From: Rosa chinensis
Taxonomy: Eukaryota > Streptophyta > Magnoliopsida > Rosales > Rosaceae
Assembly: GCF_002994745.2 (NCBI RefSeq)
Contig: NC_037089.1
Span: 17,280,641 to 17,344,640, forward strand
Direction: 5' to 3'
DNA length: 64,000 nucleotides
Positions 34,361 through 44,481 of the stretch are shown here, one piece after another. Numbering within the stretch: the first letter of the stretch is position 1; every line of letters begins with the position of its first letter. The position numbers and the translations under genes were made by a program. Under the pieces are notes generated by a model. It ran no database searches. It saw nothing but the letters and a program-made list of their open reading frames with translations, and was not told the origin of the DNA.

Positions 34361-35281
34361 CGGGATAAGCCAAGGTCCAATCCCTTGCTTCTAAGTCATC
34401 TCACCTCCCGAGCATTCTCTACACTTGGGGGACTTACTCATACCACTTATCACAAGTGGAGGTAGTACCAGACCGGGACTGTCATTGAGCTTCACGCTCA
34501 TACTTGTCGTGTTGTGGTCTATTAATGGAAATATTGAAAATTTTCACCTATTGTTGATCGCAACAATTAAATTTCTTTTACATCCCATTAATAAGACCAT
34601 AGGACAAAACTCCCACAACCTATCACCCGCTCAACATGAGCGAGCTCAATTCGTACATTCCCGTTACACATGAGCCAAACAACCGGGTTATGGCTTATAC
34701 GTTCGGGTCAAGTAAGTTAGAGTTCCTTCCTCTAACCAATACTTGGGGGACTATCATGGCCACGCTATAGTCTCACTAGTATGTCAACCAATAGTTACTA
34801 CAATATCGGAGCTCTATGCTCAAACTCACGGGCATCCTCGAGCGTAACCTAAGTACTAACTACGTGACTTGGGGGACTCGGCGAGTAACTACACTCCCGG
34901 TCCTAACATGTGTTCATCATATGCATACAACATTTACATATCATTATGTCTTACCGTGTTCATCACACATATCATGTCTTACCGTGTTCATCACACATCT
35001 TTGCATCATGCATCACATAAACATTCATGCACCTCGATGCATTCGACTCAAATGTCACTTAGATTGCCCTAGCGCAATCAATATGTATTTTGTACACTCT
35101 TATCTTATTTGCAGGTACGAGCGTGATGAGGGCCCCGTGGCACCAACCTACCCGTAGAGTCCCTTCTTACTTACGGAGTTGGGGGACTAGTATGGGTATA
35201 GCGTTCAATGAGGTCATCACTCATACTTGGCGGCATCACATTTAAACTCCCCAACCAAGAAGCGCCTCTTACTCGGGGACT
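34361..35281. other. Element B 3' internal region
   Basis: Mixed AT-rich and repeat-derived sequence with recurring ACTTGGGGGACT words (34430, 34743, 34869, 35185). A short duplicated segment, TCTTACCGTGTTCATCACAC, occurs at about 34948-35000. No gene. Confidence 0.5.
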
Positions 35282-35754
35282 TGTACATACCACCTATATT
35301 ATATACCGCCAAGCATGATCAACGACCTCTTAGGTGGGCCCCGCGACATGGCTAGTCCCGCCTATGACATGCATCCGGTAGTCCGACACCCGAGCTACCT
35401 CGCTATGGTGGAGGTCGGCCCGTACCTCATAGGGAGGCCACCCTCCCATGCTCTCCAAAAGGCTTCAAGAGAAGCAATATGTGTATTATGTCCCACATCA
35501 GAAATGTAAACTAGATGGGGACTTCCTTTAGCTATAAGAGGAAGTCCTCCCCTTCTTAGAAGGGATGGATTCATGATCCCCACACTTGTATCACAACAAA
35601 GGCTACTTGGCCTCACTCATAGTAGAAATATCTAAGTGGACGTAGCCTTGCCTCAAGGGCAAGGTGAACTACTATACATGCTTGTTTCTCTCTCTCTCTC
35701 TCTCCCCATCATGATCCACACTTAGTTCCCGTTCCGTATTCTCACACAGAAACA
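35282..35754 (+). repeat. Element B 3' LTR
   Basis: 473 bp, same ends as the 5' LTR. I count five substitutions, each C in the left copy and T here, plus length differences in the CT tract and the absent 17-bp duplication. Confidence 0.93.
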
Positions 35755-36108
35755 ATCACCAAGCATAAGTAACACCCTCTTAGGGGGCCCACAAGCCATA
35801 GTGGGTCCCAACCACGACTTGCATATTGTAGTCCGACATACAACCTACCCCTTGCCAATATGCCTTCACAAGAAGCTTTCTAGACTAGAAATGGACTTTG
35901 TGTCCCACATTGAAAACCATGTAAAGGAAGGAGTCTCCCTTCCCTATAAAAGGAGACTCCTTCCCACTTATTCCACATCCCATTACATATTTTGTAATCC
36001 TTTTGGGCTGCTAGGCCCAAACTCATATAGTGCACCACTTCAAGTGGACATAGTTTCCCTCTAAAGCGGGAGACGAACCACTATATTTCTTTTGTGTGTG
36101 TGTGTGTG

Positions 36109-36140
<32 letters not shown>

Positions 36141-36173
36141 GTTAATTAGAGTCTTTGGTTTCTAACATTAACA
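35755..36173 (+). repeat. Element A right LTR, distal part
   Basis: Resumes with ATCACCAAGCATAAG and runs to CATTAACA. Compared with the left LTR it lacks about 50 bp near 35848 and has a GT repeat (36094-36115) before the CT repeat. The proximal 40 bp are at 29663-29702. Confidence 0.88.
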
Positions 36174-36189
36174 TTTTCTGTGTCAATTG

Positions 36190-36420
36190 TGACTCACATT
36201 CTGACACACATCAACACTGGAATTTCATTGGTGATTCTGATTCTGGTTCCTTTTCTGACTCTAAGGAAAGTCAGGTAATTTTATTTCTTTTGGCTGCTAA
36301 ATTAGTTGAGCGTAAGGAGCAGAAAGCATTTCTGCAATCATGTTCGCACCTAGTGGTAGCAACACCAATCGGCTATATGTCTTGCATATCTCATCAAGCA
36401 TCTTCTCATTTAGTTTATTA
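36190..36420. repeat. Duplicated segment X (copy 1)
   Basis: The stretch around TGACACACATCA, GGAATTTCATTGG, GTTCCTT and CTGCTAAATTAGTTGAGC recurs at about 39160-39310. The two copies flank the BAHD copy 2/3 block and probably mark the unit of tandem duplication. The open reading (KESQVILFLLAAKLVERKEQ) is unrecognised. Confidence 0.65.
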
Positions 36421-36599
36421 GCTATTACGTACAGGTACATGCTTTCTTAATTTATTAAGTTTACATTTATATCTTGATTACTTCACTAGAGATGGTGTGG
36501 TAGCAACAGTAGTTAGCTAGAAATGCTTTATTCAACTGCTCGGTAAGTTAGTGTTTACTTACCTTTACATATCTCAAGTAAAGTGATAAATAAATCTAG

Positions 36600-37982
36600 T
36601 TCATGTGAGCACATCTTCCATGAACTCTGCATCGTCCGCCATAGCATGTAGAGTCTCAGGCAAAAGGCAAACTTCAAAATCAATACTTCCTTCTTCAGCA
36701 CCAGGAAACATGTCAGCTTCCCATTCATTTTATTTGCATTTCCGCTTCTCACAGAAAGTGGTCTCCCCCAACCAAAATCATTACCATACACATTGAACCG
36801 CGGTGAGCTTCCTGTGATCAAGTTGTGAACTCTTGTTTGAGCCTTTAAATTTGGAACTCTTGTTTTAGCCCTTAAACTTGGACTTATGATAGGGGCCTTT
36901 ACCCAGTCCTCTAATTCTCTTATCACATCTTCAGGTGTCATGGAAGCAATCGCTTTGTTGATTTTCAAAGCGGCCCATCCTAGTCCGTGTTATAGCAGAT
37001 CATTTGCAGTGGAGTTGGTAGAAACTCCTCGAAGTGCATTCCCCATGTAAAGATTTGGCAATGGTGGCTACAATTTTTGCCTCAACCCTATTGCAATCCG
37101 GTAAGTAGTCTCTTCGTCGGATTTGACATCACCTCTTCCACGTGTTGTGGCTCTCCAAGATGAGCCATGAGTGCCTGAAGGGACTAGATGTTATTTGTAC
37201 CCATCTCAGCATTAGCCTTTGCTTTGAGCTGCATAACTTTTTCTTTGGGAAAATGAAACACCCTTTGTAAAAGAGTTGAAGAAGGTGTCTGTTGAATAAG
37301 TGTCTCCGGGATTTGAATTTGGGAGAACAGTATGCGAACTAGGAGATCAATTAGGCCATCAAGAAAATGACGACCAAAAACAGGAGGACTACTTTGAGAA
37401 ACTGTATCATCAGAGCTAGAACGAGAGATGTGAGACCAAGTATTACAGAAATGCTAGAAAGAGGTGCCATATGCAACCACATGGGTTATGCTGCAACCTA
37501 TAAATATGCCATCCGCAAAGCTCAGTGATTTGCACTGCAAGCAATGGTTTTGAAGTGCCTTTATAGTTTAGAACTGAATTCATAGAAAATAGGTTTTCGA
37601 TAATCTCACTAGGAATGTAAACAGGGTCAAGAATATCAGCCACTCTGACACCATCATAAGCTGCATGAACAAATTGGGCTCAGGCGTTGTTACAGTTGAT
37701 GAAAAAGCAAGTGGTGCCATCTTCGTTTTCAATCTGGGATAAGCGACCTGCTAGTGGGTACAAGATATTCAAAGTGTGAGAAAGGGAAACTTTTAGGTGT
37801 TGTATCAAGCTCTGGTCTACTTCTTTCTCTGCTAGCTTTGGGAAGAGAAACCCTTTTTGGATGTACTCAAGTTTAAGGAGTTGAAGATCCCATGGACTTA
37901 ACTCGACTCTATGAGTTAACTCATCATTCTCACAAGTTGGACAATCGATACTAGTAGAGATTTGCCGAATTTGAGACATGTT
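36600..37982 (-). pseudogene. BAHD acyltransferase pseudogene, copy 2
   Basis: Minus strand, the most complete copy. The start MSQIRQISTSIDCP is at 37979, followed by QLLKLEYIQKGFLFPKL, LNILYPLAGRLSQIENE and FFINCN. After a frame change, MADILDPVYIPSEIIENLFS is at 37643. The catalytic motif reads HVVAY in the aligned frame, so the HXXXD Asp is Tyr. The middle third is strongly decayed (37000-37440). The C-terminal DFGWG motif is intact near 36767-36781 (VYGNDFGWGRPLSV). At least three frameshifts separate these blocks. No large insertion is present, so it serves as the reference for locating insertions in copy 1. Confidence 0.85.
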
Positions 37983-38640
37983 GAAGCCTTGGTGGTGATA
38001 AATGAATAAGGTGATAGTAAGCTCTACACCATTTTCATTGGTTCTAGGATGAGCTCAAGAATTAAACAAACACTTGAAATCACAATCAGATGGGCTGTAA
38101 TGGTGGCCTCATCTAAAATGTATGCCAGTACCTAAAAGTCTAAAACTATTAGGTAGAGAACATGATAGTGAGACAAACCGTATAGAGCTACTTCTGAACA
38201 CAATATACAAATATTAGCACAAACGAGACGTAATAGAGTTAACTGAAAATGACTGCAGGGAGATTATAAAAAAACAAGGTTAGAAAAAACAGAAGAAAGA
38301 ATAGAAATTTAACAAGGCAGTATGCAGGCTTCTGATCTACTGGGTTGGGCCTATGGGTCGGGCCGAGCTTCAAATCCCAAAATCAAGCCCGACCCTCTAC
38401 CCACTGGGCCAGCGCTTTTGCGGGTTTTTATCTATCGGGCCTTGTGGGCCTCCACCGGTCCATTTGACCCACTGGCCAAATGATGAGGTCTACTCATTGT
38501 GAAGCCATTTAATCACATGATCATATTCCAACAAATTTGGGTTAGCTATACTTCACTAGTTTGAAGTTTTGGTTTCTTATGCTTTTGATTTAGGCTTGGT
38601 TGTGAAGCTTTGATGTCCTTTTATGGAAATTAATTTTGTT
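37983..38640. other. Intergenic region between BAHD copies 2 and 3
   Basis: AT-rich, with a GC-rich patch at 38340-38500 made of GGGCC/GGCCC words (GGGTTGGGCCTATGGGTCGG and complements). The patch can fold on itself and may be a small TIR or MITE remnant. No clear ends. Confidence 0.35.
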
Positions 38641-38646
38641 TCCTAG

Positions 38647-38961
38647 TCATTGTTTAGGGTTTAGGAATGCAAACAAGTTCGAGTATATCAGCCACTCTAC
38701 CTCCATCAGCAGTCGAATGTACAAATTGCACTCCTGCGCTGTCACAGGCTCACAGCTGATGATGAACCCAGTGGTGTTTTCTTCTTTTTCAATGAAAGCT
38801 AGACAACCAGCAAGCTGGTAGTATTCAGTGTGAAAGAAAATGAGGCATTTAGGTGCTGTATCAAGCTCGGTTTTCCTTCTTGATCTACTGGAAGAGGATT
38901 TTCTTTTGGATGTAATCAAGTTGGGAGCCATAAAACTAGGAATGTGTTCAAAAGAAAACAA
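38647..38961 (-). pseudogene. BAHD acyltransferase fragment, copy 3
   Basis: A single minus-strand open reading with YYQLAGCLAFIEKEENTTGF matches the YPLAGRL-x-ENE-x-TTCF block of copies 1 and 2. The rest of the family is missing upstream and downstream. A short remnant of the same tandem cluster. Confidence 0.7.
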
Positions 38962-39159
38962 GCCATATCACTTATAAATGTAATAGCATTTACAACATTG
39001 AGTCAATGAAAAAACTATAAACAGAATCCAGAACTCAAATGTTATGGAGAAGTAACAATAATCAAATTTGAAAAGGTATGTTACAAAGAGCTAGCGAAAC
39101 AGAAAGTTTGAAGAAAAGTGGCTGATGGTGTCCTAGATATGTATTTCATCAATTTTGGC

Positions 39160-39310
39160 TCATATTGACACACATCAGTGATAGAATTTCATTGGGAATT
39201 CAAATCCTAGTTCCTTCTCTAACTCTTTAAGGATAGCAAGGTATTATATATGGTTTGACTGCTAAATTAGTTGAGCATAACCATCAGAAGGCCTTTCTAC
39301 AAATAATTGT
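39160..39310. repeat. Duplicated segment X (copy 2)
   Basis: Diverged second copy of the 36190-36420 segment; shared landmarks are GACACACATCA, AATTTCATTGG, AGTTCCTTCTCTAACTCT and CTGCTAAATTAGTTGAGC. Confidence 0.65.
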
Positions 39311-40050
39311 TGAGCAAAAATTGTAAATTAATATACCCAACACAATTTTGCTCTATCTTATTGACAAAATAGAGCTTTTATTATGTCAGGTTCGACCCAT
39401 TCAAGATAACAATAATTTCTTAATTACAATCCCTCACTTTAAGGGAAAACCCTTTGATTCCAAGCACAAAGTTAACATATGGAGATGTGTGTGTTTGTGA
39501 AAAATTGCGGCTGCACCTGGGTTGTTTTACAGGTTGCCTACGTACCCCAGAAGGGATCAAGCCATTCGTAGTTCAAGTTTTCATGGCTTTGGAGTTTCAA
39601 CAGGTAGATGACCTATCGAAACAATTCTGGTTAGGTGTTTGGGTGAATTTGGTTTTAAAAGAATCAGGGATTCGGTTTACGTTGTGGTTGCATCCAGATT
39701 TAAATCCAGATTGCCTACATACCCTGTGAAGGGATCAAACCATTGTAGTTCATAAATTTTGGGAATTTGGGATTTTTCTTGGTTTTGTGCCAAAGGGATA
39801 TTTTTTGGTTCCGGAGCATTTTTTTACGAAACCAAAGGCTGGGTATTTGGAAATGGAACCCATAGCGTCATGCTTCGCCGAATTCTTCCAACGGGCCCAA
39901 ATTTTGAAATGGGCTTCTTTTGTATCCTCACGAATCACATTCTCCGATTCATGAAGCTCTCTTAACCTCACATTCAATCCGGGGACTTTGATGCACCGAG
40001 TGAACTCCGAGGCTCGATTATAGAATCCGGAGACACGCATAAACTTTTAT
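39311..40050. other. Repeat-like leader region upstream of the PMD locus
   Basis: Contains two related blocks, TTGCCTACGTACCCCAGAAG (39534) and TTGCCTACATACCCTGTGAA (39710), each followed by GGGATCAA(G/A)CCATT-GTAGTTC. This phrase is familiar from plant repetitive DNA but I cannot assign it to a family. No gene. Confidence 0.4.
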
Positions 40051-43043
40051 TTTGGGTATCAAATTTTCTATGGACAGCCATAAACTTCTCAGAAGCCCAA
40101 AGCGTCTCACAGGCCTAGTTGCTATCTTTTTTCACTTATTCTTTTATTTTTCTTTTCTCACAGCTGCTTTTTACTTCAATCTCCATCATCCCCAAACCCA
40201 GGTGAACACGGACTTGGTGCGTCATTCTTGCCAAGCCAAAGCGGAGATGGATTTGGAGACAGAAATCCATTTGGCGATGGAGTTAAAGATGGGGCCACGA
40301 CCATATTCTTGTCCCAAAAGGATTTCAGAGCCTGCAATTGAGATTTCTGCACACAAATTGGGTGAGGATCTCGTTCTTTATCTCACTCATTCGTTTGATT
40401 TGGTGTACAGCAAAAATGAAACTTTCTTTTTGATCCTCTCCATCAGTGACTCTGGGCTTTGAATTTTGTCTTCTGGTGTTGAAATTTAACCGCGGTGAGT
40501 TCGAACAAGGCAATAGTGCAGCTTTTACTTTGGGTTGCCAGCGAATTGAAAGCAAGGCTCTTGGCTTTGACTCCAGGTGCGTGTGTGAGTTAGAGAGATT
40601 CTTTGCTTCTACCGACGAGCTTCAATCAATTTTCTTTCATTTTCTTATGTTTCCTCCTTCCGCAGGTGCTATAAGGAAGCCATACATAGACTATTGCTGA
40701 CATCGAGAGTAAGTTTTGTTATCAGAACATTCACTTTCTTCTCTTTCTTTTTGCTTTGTACTGTTGTCAATGAATTGTCTTATTCACCTTGATTACAATT
40801 AATTGAAGCCTCATATTCAAACCTAAAGCCACCGCCAAAAGATTCCTGCATAGCTTTGATAATTATTTCAAAGCTTTTAGTATTACTGCACCTTGCCATT
40901 TTGTCTTCATTTTTTCCCTATGGCAACACCTCATCAAGCTTGTAACTTGTGCAATTGTCAATTAAGCCTTTTGTTTTGTTCTCAGCTTAATTAAGCTTTC
41001 TCACATGGCCTGCAACATTGCCAGAACTTCCATTGCCTTGGACACCTTGTTAATTAAGCTTTTGTCTTATGCATATAGCTTAATTAAATTATCTTGTGGT
41101 CTGCAACATCACCAGAATACTCATTCTTTGTTTTTAATATTACTTTGTGCTTTTATGGATTTCTGGGATTGCTTTGTTGACATTGACCACGACTTGGGTT
41201 AAAGCGTCATCTCTATAAAAGGATGCCACTGCCAGAGACTTTTGTTATTTATTTTTTATGACCGCACCGCTCCGATCTTTTGCATCAAAAACTTGCTGCA
41301 GCCCCCTGGAAGAAGTTGAAATTAGCTTTGATATATGCCTTGCACTTCAACACATCTTTGACAAACAGAGTGCCAATTTGTCTTGTGCACTTAAATAGAG
41401 TTTCAAGTTTTTATTTTTCATTCCACCACTAAGCTTTCAACTTTCTTTCTTCTCTTGACGCGCTGTACCCACGAACACATGCTTGTCACTTGCTTTTGTC
41501 AGCCTCGCTATACTTGTGCAATTTGATGGAACTCTCTCCTCTGCAAATGCCACCAGAACATCATTCTCGCTTTCTTTTCTTTTGTATCTTTTGCTTTGTA
41601 CTTTGGTAACCTCTGTAATCGACATTTGATCTCATTTGTTCAATGAAGACGTTGCCTTTCATTTGTATTACCAAGTGCTGCGATCTCAAGGCTTTTGTTA
41701 ACTTGACAAAACCTTATTATTATTATTTTTTTATGCAGGTACAAAACAAGTACAAGAGCTGTGGTGTCATAAATTTCAGAGTTCCAGACTTTTGATTTCA
41801 ACGGTGAGTCTTCCGCCCTTCTCTTTTAGTTTCTTTGCACCAAAAACAAAACAACTTCTTTGTGCTTTGTCAACTCCCATTGCTGCAACTTTAAGGATTT
41901 TAAATTTGATAAACCCTTTTATGCAGGTATAAAAGGCGAAGACAGCAACTGCAGTCAAGACTCCATAGTTTCAATTTGAGGGTGAGTCTGACTATTTAGA
42001 CTTTGTTTATTTTTATTTTTTGTGTGTTATTTGAGTTGGTGCTCTTGGGAAGAAAGCATGGAATTTGGGACAGGCTATATGGTATGGTGGTTTGAAAAAG
42101 AGACTAGGGAGGAAGGGAAATTGCTCGTATTGGTGTTTCAAAAGGCAGGTCTTTTTAATTTGAGGGACTATTCTGTTTGTAGACCATCGGAGATGCTGCT
42201 TCGGTATATTCATCGGGACGTTGCCCGGCATGAGTCAATGAGACGTTGCCCGGCATGGTTCATCGGGACACTGCCCGACATGTTCATCGGGACGCTGCCC
42301 GACATGGTTCATCTGGATGCTGCCCGGCATGGTTCATCTGGACGCTGCCCGGCATGTTCATCTGGACGCTGCCCGACATGTTCATCTGGACGCTGCCCGG
42401 CATGGTTCATCGGGACGCTGCCCGGCATGGTTCATCGGAGACGCTGCCCCGACATGTTTTCCTTTTGCAAAAACCTGTGAACACAAAGAAAGTGGAGATC
42501 ATGGAAGGGAGGGAGTCTCAACCTTTGTGGTGAACTTCACGCTGTTGGGTTCTTCTTGCTTGTAGCAGAGCGTCTGCTATCTTCTCCTCTTTTTCTCTGT
42601 GTCCTCCGTGTCAATATTGCTAGCTTTATATAGTGGACCGATGGAGAGAATAATGTGAATGTTGTTGACTTCCACATGAAATGAAATAGCTAGAGTCTCC
42701 TTTCTTCAAGGCTCTTTGAAGATGAATTGTCCTTATCTTTGATTGAGACGTTCTCCTGCTACTCCTATTCTTTCTCTCTCTTTTTTTTTATCATTATTTG
42801 GCTGGAACTTTGTCTTGTATAATAAAGAAAGCTACCAGCAAAGTGTAGCACGTCATTATGGAATTTTGCTCCTGTTTGGCCTCATATGCTCATTATTTAA
42901 TTATTATTATTTCTTTTTATGTATTTTTTTTATCTCAACAGTTGCCCCCTCAAGCTTTGTACGTGAAACCTTCTTTATGCGTGCAAAGCTTGAATGTTGT
43001 GTATTATTGGTTGACCGATGACCTGCTTGTATGATTTCAGGTC
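40051..43043 (+). other. 5' untranslated/leader region of the PMD gene with exon-like modules
   Basis: Several short blocks have splice-site borders: CCGCAG-GTGCTATAAGG (40664), ATGCAG-GTACAAAACAAG to CAACG-GTGAGTC (41742-41806), and ATGCAG-GTATAAAAGGCG to GAGG-GTGAGTC (41922-41986). The last acceptor, TTTCAG, is at 43034-43040, three bases before the ATG. The 41.74- and 41.92-kb modules resemble each other and look like duplicated leader exons. It also contains a minisatellite (42200-42460). The ORF at 40052-40462 (signal-like N-terminus) is unrecognised. Confidence 0.45.
42200..42462 (+). repeat. 25-27-bp minisatellite, about ten units
   Basis: Consensus GGTTCATCGGGACGCTGCCC followed by GGCATG or GACATG, with variants GGGACG/TGGACG and with or without GGT. 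It is open in all three forward frames over this stretch (readings such as RDAARHGSSG and CPAWFIGTLP), which is a property of the repeat. It lies in the leader region upstream of the PMD reading. Confidence 0.9.
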
Positions 43044-44481
43044 ATGGATGCAAGCGGCCACATTTGTACCGAAAGAGCCCTTGATGCTCGTGGAAAGGTA
43101 CTTGAACAAGGTCCAGAATATCACAGATCCTCATTCCTGAGCAGCATACCTATTCATCCACCTCCTAAAGACAGAGTTACTTGGGTTACCGAGGTACAAG
43201 TTCATTTAGGGTACCTTACTTTTGATCAGAGTTCCGAGGATCAAGTAATAAGAACCCGTCGAACTCATGGTGCATTATTTCAAGCTCGTACATTGGAAAA
43301 GGTCAATAATGATGAGGAAGGTGATTCCTTTACTCCTCAGGAAGATTTCTATCCTGTTCTTCATAACATGCTTAGAGACAAACAGGACTGGAAACATACT
43401 CCTTATTTCCGAGGAGTATCAACCTTTGAGCTTGGCACTCTGGAGTGGACTGATTCTATAATGAGAAAATTTGGAGGTATTTTGGAAAATGCAGGAATAC
43501 TTGGTGCTGTTGGAGTCTCTTGTTTCCCCTACCACTATTCTACAAATACATGGAAGGCCTTTTGTGAATTATGGGGCCCACTAACCAATACACTGCACCA
43601 TGGGAATGGAGAAATGGGCATTTCTCTATATGATATGAGAGTGATTGGAGGTTTACCAATTCTGGGGCATCCATATGAAGAATTTATCCCTGTCAATAAT
43701 GAGCTGCATTGCAGTGAGCGCTATCCATCTACAGTTGCTGAGCTCTTGCGCATTCACTCAGTTGTGTATTTTTCACAAAAGGGATTTCATTTATTGGGAT
43801 GAGTGGGCTGATTACTTTTACCGTGGGAAGATATTGTACGTGGCTTATGGTGAGATTGGGAATAGAAAGGCTTATCCACATCAGGGCAAATTTGCACGGC
43901 GACAACCCGATTTAACTATTTCGAATGAGGGGGGCCTGGTTGCATTTTTGGCATATTGGCTTAGCAGGTTTGTCTTACCCTCTAGTCATTCCAATCTCCG
44001 TCCCGACACATTTTATATGGCTTCTTTGATGGCACAAGGCATCAGGGTTTCTTTAGCACCTTCAGTACTGGGCTATATTTACCATGGTCTTGGCCTAGCT
44101 GCCACTGATCCAGAAGGGCCTGGAAATTCGAATGTTTGCTTTCCCATTCATTATGTTATTGGTTGGCTAGGAGAACACTTCCCCTACTTATATAGAGCCC
44201 GAGCCGATAGTGACTTCCCAACTAACCATCCGTATTTGGCAAGATATGCAAGTATTGAGGCCGTTGATTTGGATATTTCATCGGCTAGACGCGTTTTCAG
44301 AACTGATATTTCTGTGATTTACCGTCCTAGTTCATTTATTGAACAAAGCTGTTACTTTTTGACTGACGATAGTATCCTGTCAAGTGATCAGTTCGAGTTG
44401 TTGGTTTGTATGCGCTCTTCATTGTTGCCGGTGAGAGTGGGACGTGATCTTTGCTTGGAACCATATTATCCGAACAGATTT

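Larger units (their letters stand above)
29703..35754 (+). mobile_element. Element B: non-autonomous LTR retrotransposon inside the right LTR of element A
   Basis: TSD ATCAC at 29698-29702 and 35755-35759, perfect. The 5' LTR (29703-30200) and 3' LTR (35282-35754) are near-identical, so this is one of the youngest insertions. The primer-binding region starts TTGGCGCTAGAAGGAGGG at 30201. The internal 5 kb has no gag, RT or integrase reading. It is C-rich at 30.2-31.7 kb, has two A tracts (31926-31943, 32094-32109), is AT-rich at 32.3-33.5 kb, and carries minisatellites at 33.55-34.35 kb. A purine run (CTCGGGGACT) precedes the 3' LTR. Confidence 0.9.
26926..36173 (+). mobile_element. Element A: non-autonomous LTR retrotransposon (LARD-like), right LTR split by element B
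   Basis: The left LTR is followed by TTGGCGCCATCTGTGGGAAG, a primer-binding site close to that of the Gypsy elements. The internal region (27404-29662) has no gag or pol. The right LTR begins at 29663, is interrupted after 40 bp by element B, and resumes at 35755. Flanks are TTTTT (26921-26925) and TTTTC (36174-36178), a 5-bp TSD with one change. LTR and PBS similarity suggests it used the proteins of a Tat-type Gypsy; this is inference. Confidence 0.82.

Noticed and set aside
38340..38500. GGGCC-rich patch as a possible MITE
   Set aside because: Inverted words are present but no defined ends or TSD can be read, so it is kept only as a note.
42022..42565. Overlapping 82-152-residue frames rich in ARH/CPA/GTLP
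   Set aside because: Products of the 25-27-bp minisatellite, open in every frame.
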